Shown here piece by piece: positions 10,680 through 22,267 of a stretch of DNA of 64,000 nucleotides; position 1 is the stretch's first letter, and each line of letters begins with the position of its first letter. The position numbers and the translations under genes are program-made. This DNA comes from Lutraria lutraria (lineage: Eukaryota; Mollusca; Bivalvia; Venerida; Mactridae): the NCBI GenBank assembly GCA_964023205.1, contig OZ026840.1:9906603-9970602 (forward strand), given 5' to 3'. The notes under the pieces are model-generated. The model had not been told where the DNA came from. It made no database searches and was given only the letters and a program-made list of their open reading frames with translations.

Positions 10680-11755
10680 TACTAACGCTTTACGTTCTTT
10701 TTTCGCAATTGTTAAAACAGAAGGATCGTAATGGAACTAATGAAATCGTGCGATGTCGGTATATTCCGTAGCGCGATCGGCAAATATCGCCGTATACCGG
10801 CTAGTTTCCGAATAGCTATAATTTTTTACAATGAACTTTTACTTTTACTTCAAAACCTGTCATATAGTCCAACATCATGATATTAAGTTTGAATATAATT
10901 CACACCAATTATATAGATTTCTGAAAAAATCCTAAACTACGATTAATCAATCGATATTGGTTTATGTCAGTTCATTTCTATTATCGATAGCAATTTTGTT
11001 CCGTGTATGGAACTAAAAACATGGAAAATAAAAAAACTCTTCAAAACCTGATTATCACTAACACAATTGTATAGATAGATTTTAATTCGTTTCTAACACT
11101 AAAGTATGCATTTAAAGTGATATGTGGCCATAATCAAGATATATTATTAAAATGGGGCGTATTGAAGAGCTTTCCGGCATGTATTAAATCAGTAAATATG
11201 ACAGTAACAATGCTTATTTTAGTACCGATGAATTCGGAAAATTATAGGCTGGGTAATGGGCTACATAATAACTCGAAACATCTGATAACTTAGATAACCA
11301 TCATGCTAGGTTGATGGAATTTAGCACATGAATATCAGAATATGTACATAAATAGATGGCAATATTGAGATTGTGTATGTTAATTCCTAAGCATGAATAT
11401 CCATCAACTGTACAGTTCCTAATTTAGGATTTCTCCTAACAGTCATTGTTGTGTTGCGAGCACTTTCAGTACTTTGATTTTCTTATAGGTTCTATTTTGT
11501 CTGAAGCATAAGCATGTATTAACATAACGATTTCTTCTTTGGCACGAAATTAGTGTACCTATTCACGTATTCAGAACACCTACCGAAAGTAGGGTAGTTA
11601 GTGGCCTTGCGGTGTAACTTTGTTGCCGCGAGAGTATTTTTTGCCTTTTTTCCCTTGCTTGTAGAAAGTGAATCTGATACATTTTTTGACGATTGTGTGC
11701 ATAATATTGTGTACGAATCCATATCATTAGTGGGAGAGTCCATGTCGTTATACCT
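10680..11755. other. Unassigned 1.1 kb interval
   Basis: AT-rich and mostly without long frames. A 74-codon minus-strand frame at 11519-11743 begins MDSPTNDM. Its first 25 bases are similar to segments at about 12803-12828 and 13104-13130, so it looks like part of a short dispersed repeat rather than a gene. Confidence 0.4.
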
Positions 11756-12796
11756 CCATCACACCAGAGCCGCGTTTGCACTACGTCCTGACAGGACGTG
11801 GCAAGAACCTGATTAACGTGATGAGGACGCAGTAGGAACCGGTTCAAGCGTGGTATGGTCTCCGTGGACGCGAAGGACGTGGTTGGACATTTGACATGTC
11901 AAAAATAACGTTGCGGGGACGTGGTCAAATCAGAATGCAGTGTTTACGCAGTAAGAACGTAACAGACGTGACCGAAACCTAGTTGGAACTTCATTGACGC
12001 TTAAGAAGCGTGGTGCGGTCTCACTGTGTTGTTACCACGCTTTTGTTACGTCAATGAAGTTCTCACTACGTCTCAACCAGGTGTATGTAAGACCATAGTA
12101 TGTCCACATCACGTTACAGAAGACAGCACTATGTTGTAATTTTGCTCCGTCACGTCTTTAGTACGTTTGTAACAGGTGACCAGTACGTTTCTGTCAGGTT
12201 CTGAGCATTTGGTATAAATATTGGATTCATACCCCATTCTTTCATTTCCAGTCAAATATATGTTACCAAATGAATGCAATGTGTTATTGTACCAGGACAG
12301 CAAGCCATTTTGGATGCTCAAATTCCCATTTTATTTCTAAATACGAAATAGAAGAAAAAGGAACATGAAGCAGCCTAGATTATGTTGTGTTAGTGCATGG
12401 CTATCAGCAGAAAGAACACTTCTGTTCGGCCATCATGACCAGTTAAAATAAATGGACACATTTTACAGTATACATACGGAGCTAGTGAATGCAATGAGGA
12501 CGTTATTTGGGACCTAGGGAGAGCGCAGTTCAGTCAGCATGGACGTAGCGCGCACGTAATTGGGACATAGTATAAACGCAATAGACCTGGTGACAAAGGG
12601 AAGCTGCACGTGTAATGAACTTATTGTGAGCATAATAGACACAGTGAGAACCTGACAAAGACGTTGTAAGGACGTAGTGAGAACCTGGGTGCATCATTAT
12701 TTTCGAGTTTGACCCCGTCCCCGCCACGTCCATCAAAATTTTCAGGACGTGATGGGAACTTTGTGAGCGTGGTGCGGACGTGCTCTGGTGTGATGG
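11756..12796. mobile_element. 1.04 kb TIR element with ACGT-rich internal repeats
   Basis: CCATCACACCAGAGC at 11756 is mirrored by GCTCTGGTGTGATGG ending at 12796. Inside, many degenerate copies of an AGGACGTGRTGAGAACCT-like word appear on both strands, thickest near both ends, and no transposase is encoded. This is a non-autonomous DNA transposon of unknown superfamily; a clear target duplication was not found. GC content exceeds the flanks. Confidence 0.7.
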
Positions 12797-12828
12797 GGGC
12801 ATTAGTGTGAAAGTTCATATCATTAGTG

Positions 12829-13103
12829 CCCGCCCGGATAGCTCAGTGGTTAGAGCGTTTGTCTGATGACCGAGGTTGTGAGTTCGAGCCCCGGACGAGG
12901 CCCACGCTGCCGTGACACATTTGACTGAAGATATTACATGTTAAATTGTCCTCAACTTCTAAATTTTGTGGGATAGCTTGGCAGAATGTGGTTAGTGCTG
13001 GTTAAGGCCTAAATGAAGTCCAGGAAAGCTATTCAGGATAATTGCCCGCCACGATATGACTGAACTAGTGTTGAAAATGGCGTAAACCCCGATGTAACAA
13101 ACA
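12829..13103 (+). mobile_element. tRNA-derived SINE with intact target duplication
   Basis: The head carries Pol III promoter boxes of a tRNA: box A-like GGATAGCTCAGTGGTTAGAG at 12835-12854 and box B-like GGTTGTGAGTTCGAGCCCC near 12876. A tRNA-unrelated body of about 200 bases follows, ending TGTTGAAAATGGCGTAAACC and a short ATGTAACAAAC tail. The 14-bp flank TCATATCATTAGTG (12815-12828) returns with one change at 13104-13117, a SINE target duplication. The body resembles molluscan/lophotrochozoan SINE tails I have seen, but no family name is claimed. SINEs are moved by LINE enzymes, which are common in the window. Confidence 0.88.
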
Positions 13104-13159
13104 TCATATCGTTAGTGTGAAAGTCCATCACGCCTCGTTCTATATCAACACACACACGT

Positions 13160-14478
13160 GCACACACCAACGACGGCGATATGCAATAAATGCGAAGATA
13201 AAAAATAAAATCCCCAATTCAAACGAGCAAATGTAAGGGAGGGGATTAACTAAACATTATCATTTATTTGTGGGGAGGTGTAGCTGGAACGATAACTCTG
13301 CATTATAGAGGTTGAAAAATGAGTGCGACATTTAGCGTTGATGTTGCGACATATAGCGTCAGTGCTATTTGTTGCGACATTTAGCGTTACAGATGCGACA
13401 TATAGTCTAGTCAAGTTATGACAAAATTTGGTCGAACCCAGGACAAAATGGTACAGAAATGAAATATGGCTCATTCGAAAGCTTAGACTTTCTACAATAT
13501 CAGGATAAAAATAGGACAAAATCGGATCGGCCGTTTTTCCAGAAATTCGTTTTAAGTATAGGCTATCATTTATCAAATTATACGCAAATAGCATGTTAAC
13601 TGATGCGATAACTTTGACAAATACATCAGATAAATTATAAATATCTAATAAATTTTACAACACATGAATAGTATCAGCCCTGCATAATACAAAAGTACAA
13701 AAAATGAAATATGTTTTAGCATTTTTACTGTTTGAAGTCAAAATTAGATGTTAAATTACCCCACCCACTTATGGTAACATAGAAATTAGAGTTATCTCGT
13801 GAAAGTGTGATCAAATTTTACAGATCTTTACAACATAACCCGTAAAAAGTATATCTCTTTCAGATTCCTGAAAAATTAGTTATCCTTTTTAAATGCTGGT
13901 TGCCATGGCAACTAGAATAGTTTTAAAATACTAAATTCCTCTCCAAATCGAAAAGGCCTTATCTTTGTTATTTGACGCCATATCTAATGATCCCTCAATC
14001 TAAATCCAACAATTTTTACCCCTGAGTGAAATTTGGCTACGCTCCTGGTCCCCATCATGATATGGTCTAACTTAGGTACATATCATAGTGGATAGTGGGT
14101 CTTTGTTTCGATGCGTTTAACGCTGTTTTGAACGATATTCAACGACGGCCAGTTCACCAAACCAGTTTTCCCAGACTGCATTCTAACATGTACTAGCTTA
14201 ATTACCATCCTACATTGTAGCTGGCAACGTCTCCACATAACTTCTCCACATAAGGAAATCAAAGAGTCCAGCACATTTAACAGCTGGATCACGACCGCGG
14301 CCCATTGATTATATACCCCACCGAAAACACTCCCTCAGTCCAGACTGACTGCATCCCTGATCATTCTTTATTTTATATTGAGTTTCCTTTAGATGAAAAT
14401 CTGGCAAAGGTTTGTAAATACGTACATGTATCAATTTAATGCACTTGTAGACATTTCTAACCCGACACTAATAAAATG
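13160..14478. repeat. Right arm of the long inverted repeat, with four GCGACATWTAGCGT motifs
   Basis: 13402-14478 is the reverse complement of 1-1076. 13160-13400 is the reverse complement of about 1640-1905, including the pieces ATAACTCTGCATTATAGAGG and CCCCAATTCAAACGAGCAAA. Four motif copies sit at 13323-13410. The left arm contains about 560 extra bases between the two matching blocks, so the arms differ by an insertion or deletion. Confidence 0.88.
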
Positions 14479-14500
14479 TCACCTACTATGATTATTTATC

Positions 14501-15000
14501 AGGCCATACCAATTTAATAACTTGTTCATCGGATTTTCTTTGGACGAAAGCAAGCAAGCGAGCGAAATATTTTTTTTGAAAAAAGAACATTTTTCTTTTC
14601 CGATTTTAGCGAGCGGGCGAAATATTTTTTTTTTAAATTATCTTTAATTCCTTCTTTCAAACAAGAAAGTGGGAATGCGAATAAAAAGTTGTGTTCATTT
14701 ATTTCAATAACTGTTACCGTTTACCCGTAAAAACGTTTTTAATGTCCTTATTCAATAGTTTTCTGATGAAAATTGTTGAAACATCCGTTATAGGAACGAA
14801 AGGAGTCAGAAATTATATCAGCCGAGACAAATGTTGGTACCTTAAGACCAGCATCTATCTGATGAAAAAACATTGTGGGAATGAACAAGCGATAATAAGG
14901 AAGCAAAACATAAAAAATAATAATATTTTTCTAATTTTGATAATAATAATAGGAGTGACAAATCGGATGAACAAGTACTGTAATCAAATTGGTGTGGCCT
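14501..15000. mobile_element. 500-bp MITE-like element with about 37-bp TIRs
   Basis: AGGCCATACCAATTTAATAA...TTGTTCATCGGATTT at the left end (14501-14537) pairs with the reverse complement of the right end (about 14955-15000, AAATCGGATGAACAAG ... CAAATTGGTGTGGCCT). The interior includes AAGCAAGCGAGCGAAATA motifs and T-runs, with no transposase. A 106-codon frame inside spans the right TIR and is not a credible gene. Confidence 0.8.
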
Positions 15001-17238
15001 TAAAATTTTGAATTTAGATACTAGTAACTGAACTAAAATTGGCTAATTTAACGATTGCGTTATTGGTCCTTTGTGGCAGTTTGATGCGTGGGTATATTTA
15101 CAATTATTTCTATAACAAGATGCAATGGAAGTTGTTCTAAATTAAAAATAAACTTCATAAGAAGGAAAGTATCGAAATGATCGATAGTTGAGCTAACTAT
15201 CGGCGATAATTATTGGATCATGACTTTTACTATCGATCCATACTATCGAGAGACTCATGATCACAATGCAGTGATATTTTGATGCACTGGCCCACCCCTA
15301 ATTCCTGCACAAGGGCCTTCTTCAGATCATGGAGATTGCCAAGGGCTGCTGGTCGACTCTGAATAGAAATTAACTCAGCTGTGCAGGTGTAATTGAATTT
15401 GTTGTTCGCTATTGTGAAAAGATGTTTTTCTTGCAGTAAAAATATCGTTATCCTAATACATTCCTATTTACTTATAGGTGTCTTAATAGTTCTAATCTTA
15501 ATTTCAACTTATTATTTCATTTATAAGCACCTCCATGCAAAATTTGAGATGTTTTATTTACCCTAAACCATGGAAAAAGAATTTTAATTGGATCATTGGT
15601 CAGTAAAATTAACGAAACAACGTTCTGTTTGACCCCTTTTTTTATAACGAAACAACGTTCTGTTTGACCCCAGAGAATATTTGTAGATGCAATTGAATGT
15701 ATGTTTGTCATTGTCCGCAACAAATTATTGGTATTGTTGATCAACTGTTGTTGTAATGTCAGGTTTTATTTTGGCATATCAGCTATATATTTGTGTAGAG
15801 GGTCTCTTTAATTTTGCAATACTAGTATCACACGTCAACTTTCAGACTAGAATATCAAGACATTAATAGATGCAGAAAGACGATGTTTCGGATAACAATG
15901 TCAATTTAAAAAAATAACGGAAGTATGAATTTTAAATATTCGTCGGCTCAGGAAGTGTTTATCGTAATGTTTCTTCAATACATAACATTTTATATTCTGT
16001 ACTATCCATTTACTATCCATGATATATCTAACTATTTTAAAAGTTGAAATGTCATACACACTTGGATTCCGTTGGTCTTCCTTAATAGATGAGATATTCG
16101 CTCAGAAATCTGATTTTATCCAGGTTATAAGTTTGAGTAATATTCGTTGATATATATTTAGTCCAAATTGAAAACTACAAAGCATCTGCAGCATGTTAGT
16201 CACCTGCATGCACGAAACAACACTGAACAGTATTGAGCCAATCATCATTTATTTGCTAACATTGGTTATGCTATGAAAACTAATAATTTATAATCTAAAT
16301 TAAATTAATCAGTATTTTTTGTAGACTTAAGCTATTTGAATAGTAAGTTGATATATTTTGTTATTTATTATATATGTTTATTCTTTATTCATTCACATCA
16401 GATGTTTAGTTTTGAAATTAATTACCCACTTGCGCAGAATGCGAATTGTTAAGCTGTCATATGTTTGATAGATCCCAATCTCAGTGATCATCGAAAGGCA
16501 AGTCGTAATCGTTACTTTCTCATTGGTTTACATTTTTGGAAGTTTGCTACATATATTTCCATTTGTATTTTCATAAAAGCACACCTTTTTTCTGCAAGAA
16601 GTCACTCTTCATTGATTAACATGAACAAAAATAGGAAGAAAACATATGCTTATTCTTTGTTTTTCTAGACTAAATAAAAAGTCGGGAGTCCATGATATAA
16701 TATACATATTTACCACATGTTTTGCCACAAAAAGCGTGGTCTCATTTGATAGATCGTTGGATACTAAACCAAACATTCCTCTCTTGAACCGTTCAGTAAA
16801 AAAAACAGGCTCCAAAAGACTTGGGTCGTGATCAACAATCCATTAACGTAAGCGTGGTCTAGTCAACATTAGGTTAGAACTCTTTATTGATAACCGACTA
16901 TCAAAATCATGCCTAAATATAGGTAGATATTCAGCTATATAGAGTGATGACTTAGTAAATCAACTCCTAAGAACATTAAGACGATATTAGGCTGATTTAT
17001 TTGACGTCAATTAATGAAAACGACGCACTAATGTACGAAGTAATACGGGTTTTATACGCAACTATACCGGTTTTCGGATAGTGAAATTATCCGAAAATGA
17101 AAAGCTTATTTATTTTATTAAAACTGGTCAGATTTTGGCCTATTTTATTTTTTATGTATGTTATCATATACATGATCGTTTTATAACAAAATAAATTCTG
17201 TACCATTTAGTCCTACCCCATCCGTTATTTTGACTGGA
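15001..17238. other. Unassigned 2.2 kb AT-rich interval
   Basis: No gene recognised. It includes ATCGATAGT-type palindromic words near 15170-15250, possibly a worn hAT- or mariner-like MITE. There is also a local tandem duplication at 15610-15671. Frames of 60-75 codons at 15517-15744 and 16465-16831 overlap on opposite strands and look random. Confidence 0.4.
15610..15671. repeat. Tandem duplication of a 27-bp segment
   Basis: TAACGAAACAACGTTCTGTT plus TGACCCC occurs at 15610-15636 and again at 15645-15671, separated by TTTTTTTA. A local slippage-type duplication. Confidence 0.85.
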
Positions 17239-17239
17239 C

Positions 17240-17502
17240 TAATATAGCGTCAGGAGGTTTTGCGACATTTAGCGTTGGTTGCGACATTTAGCGTCGATGC
17301 GACATTTAACGTTGCTACAGCGCTCTTGATGTCATTGCCGAGCAAAATTTGTGCTAAAAGACTGTTGACAAACACTACGTATTTTACTTTCTTCATGATT
17401 TCTTTGACGATGTAGGGATAAATAATACTAAGGGACTAATAAATCAATAGCAATTCAGTACATGTATGTATAACGGAAGAAATATTAGATTGCATGTAGC
17501 AA
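17240..17502 (+). repeat. Third copy of the GCGACATWTAGCGT repeat family
   Basis: Three clear motif copies (17262-17312) and one partial copy at 17240 run straight into 184 bases nearly identical to 1329-1514. In the first locus the order of segment and motifs is reversed, as expected if the repeat unit is segment plus motifs in a longer array that was cut at different points. No coding function seen. Confidence 0.82.
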
Positions 17503-17575
17503 ATAAAGTCTAAGTAACGTCAAGTAAAATAAAGTGGGAGTGTTGTTATCGTATAAGCGAAACATATATATAATG

Positions 17576-19554
17576 CGGAAGCCTATGAGGACCATTTTGT
17601 CTTAGGAATTCTGAATTATGACTAACGTCTTTTGTCTTTTGACTTCTGTCTTAGTAATTATGCGTTATGGCATTTGACTTGTGTATATGTGCACGTGTAT
17701 TTGCTTCAACATAGCGAGAGCGGGAGTTCAGGTGAAAATGAAGATTGTTGGTAATGTTAACAGCTTGACATACATTATTTACTAAATGAACATCGTTAAA
17801 CAATATTTGGCTGAAACTTAGAATAGCAGCTCTACATTTACAAGGCTAATATTCTTTGAATTTTCTTTTTTGAAAACCCGCCGATCCTCCGGAAAGATGT
17901 TTTATAAATTTATATGCATATATATTTATCTTATCATTTTAGAGACCTAGGGGTAATGGGAGACACCCAATGTTGAAACTACAGATTGAATGGCTCCATC
18001 AAACGAGAGGAAAATACAGACAAGTGACAGCTCGTAGAGGAGGGGGCACACTAATCTATGAAATCAACAGGGACGACGAGCAAACTGTCTAAACAGTGAC
18101 CAATTATACCAAGATAATCAGGAAGATTGGAAAAATTATATTGGCTGGCAGACATGGAAGTTGAACCGTCCTCATATTATGGAGAAGCCATTGAAAATGG
18201 TAATGATGGAAAAGAATGTTGTCTTCAAGACTATTTGAAAACTATCGGTGTCTATTCATCACAATATTATTTGTACTTGAGAAAAAAAAGCCAGTCAGTG
18301 AAGTGCTGCTGAGTGAAGAGCAACTCAGTAAAGAAAGCTTTTCTGTTCCAAGTATAATCTCATTGACAGTAAATGGTCATTTCTCTACAGGCCATGGATA
18401 TACATGTACATCTTTCTCAAAAGGGGTGCAATCCACATAAGGGTGCCAAAAGTATGAAATGATGTTTAAAGACATATATATCATACTTTTTTAAAACGGG
18501 CATTACACAAAATAAACAAAGAAATAATATATATTTTCTATTATGAATTAGGTCATATATGACATGAAATATGTATTTTGTATTATGAATTATGCCATTT
18601 GTATTATGTCTTCTGTATTATAAATTGTCTTATGTCTTACGACTCCTGTCTGTCATTGTGTTTTTTTGTAATAGCTCAAGTATAATACAAAACAGTACAA
18701 CTGATCAAGCTAGTATTATTTGACCTTGGACAATATGAGGACTATAGCCAAGGACACTATGTCGAGCCCGTAATGTGTCAGTCATGGTGTAAATACAAAC
18801 AAAAATACCATAATATTGCAAAGGTGTCCTTGACCTCAGACATTTGGACATGATACCTGCACATAGCTCACTATTTGTCCAAGTTGTACATTTTATTTTC
18901 AAATTCAGTCTGAAAAAATATGACTAGAGTTCATGGTACGTGATGTTGTGTCTGTACTTTGAGTGTGTCTTTTTAACCAGCAATTTCGTATGTGAATAGA
19001 TAATAATACGTCGTTGGACATGTGGCTTGTTTACAACATACATGCTCATGGTGGTGATCAACTAACAAATTATTTTAAAATTCATCAATGCATGATATTG
19101 TTTCAGATTGGTCGATGTGTAACATGCCCATTTTAAACATGTGACTCGTCAAGCCATAAGGTATCTTCAGGATGAATGACGTCAACGTCAGAAGACGTGC
19201 GTTAAGGTGACGTCAAAATTTTGCGCGTATTCTTTTATAATCTTATATGCTCAGTGAACACATTTTTTAACAAATGATACTGATAGCCAGATTGTCTGAC
19301 AGTAAAATGAAATACGTTTGCGTAACGTATTTATTTATGTTGTCACTGAGGATACATTATGCTTGTTTTCTTGGAGAGTGATTGAGATCTAGTCCGCCTT
19401 TGTTTTGCCATGTTGCAGTTGCTTTTTACCTTTTTATCGCATAAGACATAAGAACTAAGTCATAAGACCTAACTCATAACACAGAATACCTAATTCAGAA
19501 CACAAAACGCATAATTCAGAATTCCTAAGACAAAATGGCCCTAATAGGCTTCCG
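17576..19554. mobile_element. 1.98 kb TIR element of unknown superfamily
   Basis: CGGAAGCCTATGAGGACCAT at 17576, continuing TTTTGTCTTAGGAATTCTGAATTATG, is matched by the reverse complement of 19511-19554 with three mismatches. Next to each TIR are runs of TTATGNNTT-like words (17620-17680, 19440-19510), with another patch at 18585-18650. No transposase domain is readable between them, so the element is non-autonomous or badly worn. Confidence 0.75.
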
Positions 19555-20836
19555 TAATATACATCTTAATTAAGTACACCATATAAATTGTTTTGTTCAT
19601 ATCTTAGTTTAAAAGACCTAATGCAAAAAATACATATTTCATTAAGAATATTCCATTTCTCTTTTTTTTTTTTTTTAATTTTAGTAACAATGTGTGCATA
19701 TTAGGTATAGTTCGATAGAATCTAGGAATCATTCTATTTATAAGTTGACATACAAACATAACACATGGATTAATTAACAGCAGAGCACATGATGTTATTT
19801 GGAATGTTATGATAATATAATACTATAAAGGTAATAAAAATAAAACATTGTATGTGTAAACAATATAGATAAATATAACACTTTGATTAATTTCTACTAA
19901 GGTTAGCATAAAAAAATTTGTTCTTAGTTCAGGAAATTTAGAGCAAATTCGTTCTCTACCATGTTTTAGTTGCAATATATACATAATTATTATTCTGTCG
20001 TTTCTATGAATATTTATTGTCTAGCCAAGTTATGACAAATCCAGGACAAAATGGTACAGAAATGAAATATGGCTCATTATATATAGATGTTCATCATGAT
20101 TTTAATTCAATGTTCCAGACTCGGATTACGTGAATTATTTCAAAACCTGCCCATAACAATCTTCTCAGTGTTTTAATTAATTCTTGTCATAAGGTTCGTC
20201 GGCTTCTAGAAATAGTTTACAGGGTCAAATTAAGAGTACGTGCATGTAATTCCAAGGCATTCTACTAGGCCATTGGGATTAGCCCCCGAAAATTCTTAGA
20301 TGTAGACAGTTGGGGTTTAGGCAATATTTTTATAACATTTTTTGGCTGTAGTTTTTACATTTCTCACTGCATGTGAATACGCGTGCGTACAGTGCGTTAT
20401 AAGGTAAGTATACAGCCCTGGTGCATTATATCTTTCTATCTCGTTAGTTTAAACAATATTTATTCCCAAAGGTAATTGCATGACTGACATACAAGACAAT
20501 TAATACATAGTAAAATGACATATCGGATTGGAAAACAAGTTTACTCTAACTTATGTAAATTCCGTTCCGTATTATTGTATATATCCATTACATTGGTGTA
20601 ATGATACAGTATTTAAAATTAAGCTGTCGATGAAATCATTAGACAAAATGATGCAGATTCAAACAAGAAATAGGAGAAAAAAGGATGGATGCAAAGTAAT
20701 ATTCCTATATTTCGAATAAGGAGTTCAATGGTGCGCTCTGGTGGTCATGGGGACAGGACAGTGTCAACGGATTGTGTTCATGATTTCTCTCTCTAGCAGG
20801 TAGTACTTTTATAATTTAGATATTATAGTAGGCGAC
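19555..20836. other. Unassigned interval with a scrap of the 1-1076 repeat
   Basis: 20020-20079 (CAAGTTATGACAAAT, then CAGGACAAAATGGTACAGAA) matches part of the 13402-14478 arm with an internal deletion of about 10 bases. The rest is AT-rich; a 63-codon frame at 20528-20719 is unrecognised. Confidence 0.5.
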
Positions 20837-21328
20837 TTACACAGATTTGGCAATAGAGGAAAGGATGTCAATAATGAAATGAAAGGGTCGTATTAGATAT
20901 TTTAAGAAATAAAACGTTTTCACGCTAATATATAGCGTTGAAACAGTGTCTTGGGATGATGTTAAGCGGTCATATCCATATAGGAGATTGTTAGTTGTAA
21001 GCGGGCAAGGAATGTTGGTAAAATGTTGGTCACGTAGATGTTGGTAGAGTGGACAGCGTAAGAGAAAGTGATCAACTGTCTCAACAGCTCCGCATGTACA
21101 CAGAGAGGAATCAATTAAGGAGCGTCTATTGAGGTCATAGTTAAGCGAGCAGCAACCTAGTCTAAGGCGTGTGTGAAGGATTTGTTCTTGTTCCGGTGTA
21201 GAAAAATATCGGAGGTTTAAGAAGGTTTCTATTCAGGCTTGTTTTAAAGGCTGCCATCGAGGTAGAATTCCTCGTTTGCAATGGTGAAGCATTCCAGTCT
21301 CGAATTGATGAAGGAAGAAAAGAGGAGT
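20837..21328 (-). pseudogene. LINE RT C-terminal region (minus strand)
   Basis: Carboxyl end of a non-LTR retrotransposon polyprotein. Readable on the minus strand are SSFLPSSIRDWNASP (near 21310), LGCCSLNYDLNRRSL (near 21140), and a zinc-knuckle-like tail SLCTCGAVETVDHFLLRCP (near 21100), ending at a stop at 20837. One frame change near 21165 joins the two parts. C-x-C...H..L-x-C tails of this kind close many LINE ORFs. Its upstream RT core is missing: the sequence switches at about 21328 to an oppositely oriented LINE. The endonuclease half of a similar minus-strand LINE lies at 43808-45535, across the nested insertion. They may be one element, but the lost RT core leaves this open. Confidence 0.82.
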
Positions 21329-21529
21329 TTAAATCCAAATATAATAAAGAAAGAACTATATGAATATGAACCAAAAACAGATTCTATAAAAAGTAATATA
21401 AGAAGTGTAAAATCTGACTATATACTAAACGATATCGATGCAAAACTATGCGAAGGTCTCCTGGATATTGCAGATTGCGAGAATGCAGTGTCGTCTATGA
21501 AAAATGAAAAGAGTCCTGGACTTGCTGGC
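21329..21529 (+). pseudogene. L1/Tx1-like LINE, part before the Maverick insertion
   Basis: Encodes the linker and the start of the RT domain: ...LCEGLLDIADCENAVSSM then KNEKSPGL. The frame is cut by the Maverick end at 21530. Reading resumes 20.5 kb away at 42016 with DGLTCEFYKRFW, which restores the conserved NKSPGxDGL block of L1/Tx1-type enzymes. This shows the LINE is the insertion target. The LINE is 5'-truncated at about 21329, inside another LINE. Confidence 0.88.
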
Positions 21530-21763
21530 AGTAGTAGCAAACGAGGCTTTGTGGAGGTGGGTTAGGTGGGTTATGACCCAAATCCGGGTCATTAGGTCAC
21601 CCCTAACGTCATTGATGTCATTTATCTAGGTCATAGACGGTATATGCTTATGGTTCAAGGTCGAAATCGAATTGTGGTCACCCAAACTAGGCAACCAACT
21701 GCGCATGCTCATAGCTAAAGGTTGATCAAGACCGTGTGAAGGTTAAATATGTTCCATCGTGTA

Positions 21764-21771
21764 TATATAAA
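21764..21771 (+). promoter_or_regulatory. TATA box in the left TIR
   Basis: TATATAAA lies about 50 bases before a consensus splice donor and 228 bases before the ATG at 21992. The same element is conserved in the mirrored position of the right TIR (41776-41783). It probably drives the TIR gene block inward from each end. Confidence 0.65.
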
Positions 21772-21819
21772 GATGACAAATTTGTTCGATCCTCCACACA
21801 TCATCCAATCAGCAAACTG

Positions 21820-21990
21820 GTAAGTGTAATTTTATTTTTATATTTTATTTGTTAGTAATTCTAAACTTTGTCTACACCAGTAAGAATTCATTCCTAAAGA
21901 CATATCTAAGGGAAAACAATTCATGCTAACCTATTAATGTATGTTTAGTAAGTAACTTCCCTTTAAACAGTATTTTACATTTATTTTCAG
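21820..21990 (+). other. Predicted 5'-UTR intron of the left TIR transcript
   Basis: Donor ACTG|GTAAGT at 21820 and acceptor TTATTTTCAG ending at 21990 define a 171-base intron; the next base plus ATG (21992) begins the 91-aa ORF. Both sites are kept in the right arm (41557-41727, minus strand). Spliced leaders in the TIR suggest host Pol II expression. Confidence 0.68.
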
Positions 21991-21991
21991 A

Positions 21992-22267
21992 ATGGCACAA
22001 GCTCAGCTCCAATTTACGGAGGAAACATTACAATATTTTAAAGAAAACGGGATAGAAACTGTACAGTGGTCACCGGTGTTGCGACAAATCCAGTGTCAAA
22101 TCGATAACAAAATTTCGTTAGTGGTAAAGAAGACAGAGCATTCATACCATATTTTATTAAAGAAAGGATCAGCGCAGATAAAACAGCGCAGTATCACACA
22201 GTTTGAATCTCTGTGTGACCTAAAACAAAGTGTGTTAATGCTCAAAGCATTCCTTGATGGCCAGTGA
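21992..22267 (+). CDS. Maverick TIR ORF a, 91-aa protein of unknown function (left copy)
   Basis: Unrecognised small protein starting MAQAQLQFTEETLQYFKEN, without transmembrane segment or metal-binding pattern. It contains mixed charged/hydrophobic segments (VQWSPVLRQIQCQIDNKISL, then HSYHILLKKGSAQIKQ) and a leucine-rich end. The right TIR copy (41280-41555) differs at a single residue (I/L), so the frame is conserved or recently homogenised. The start is chosen as the first ATG after the predicted intron. Its last 14 bases overlap the BIR ORF in another frame, an ATGATGG.. arrangement that suggests coupled translation or leaky scanning from one mRNA. Confidence 0.72.
   Translation: MAQAQLQFTEETLQYFKENGIETVQWSPVLRQIQCQIDNKISLVVKKTEHSYHILLKKGSAQIKQRSITQFESLCDLKQSVLMLKAFLDGQ

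Noticed and set aside
12833..12902. Functional tRNA gene
   Set aside because: A and B boxes are clear, but the sequence heads a SINE with a body, tail and target duplication, and the acceptor stem pairs poorly.
14691..15011. 106-codon ORF
   Set aside because: Lies within a MITE and runs through its right TIR; low-complexity end.
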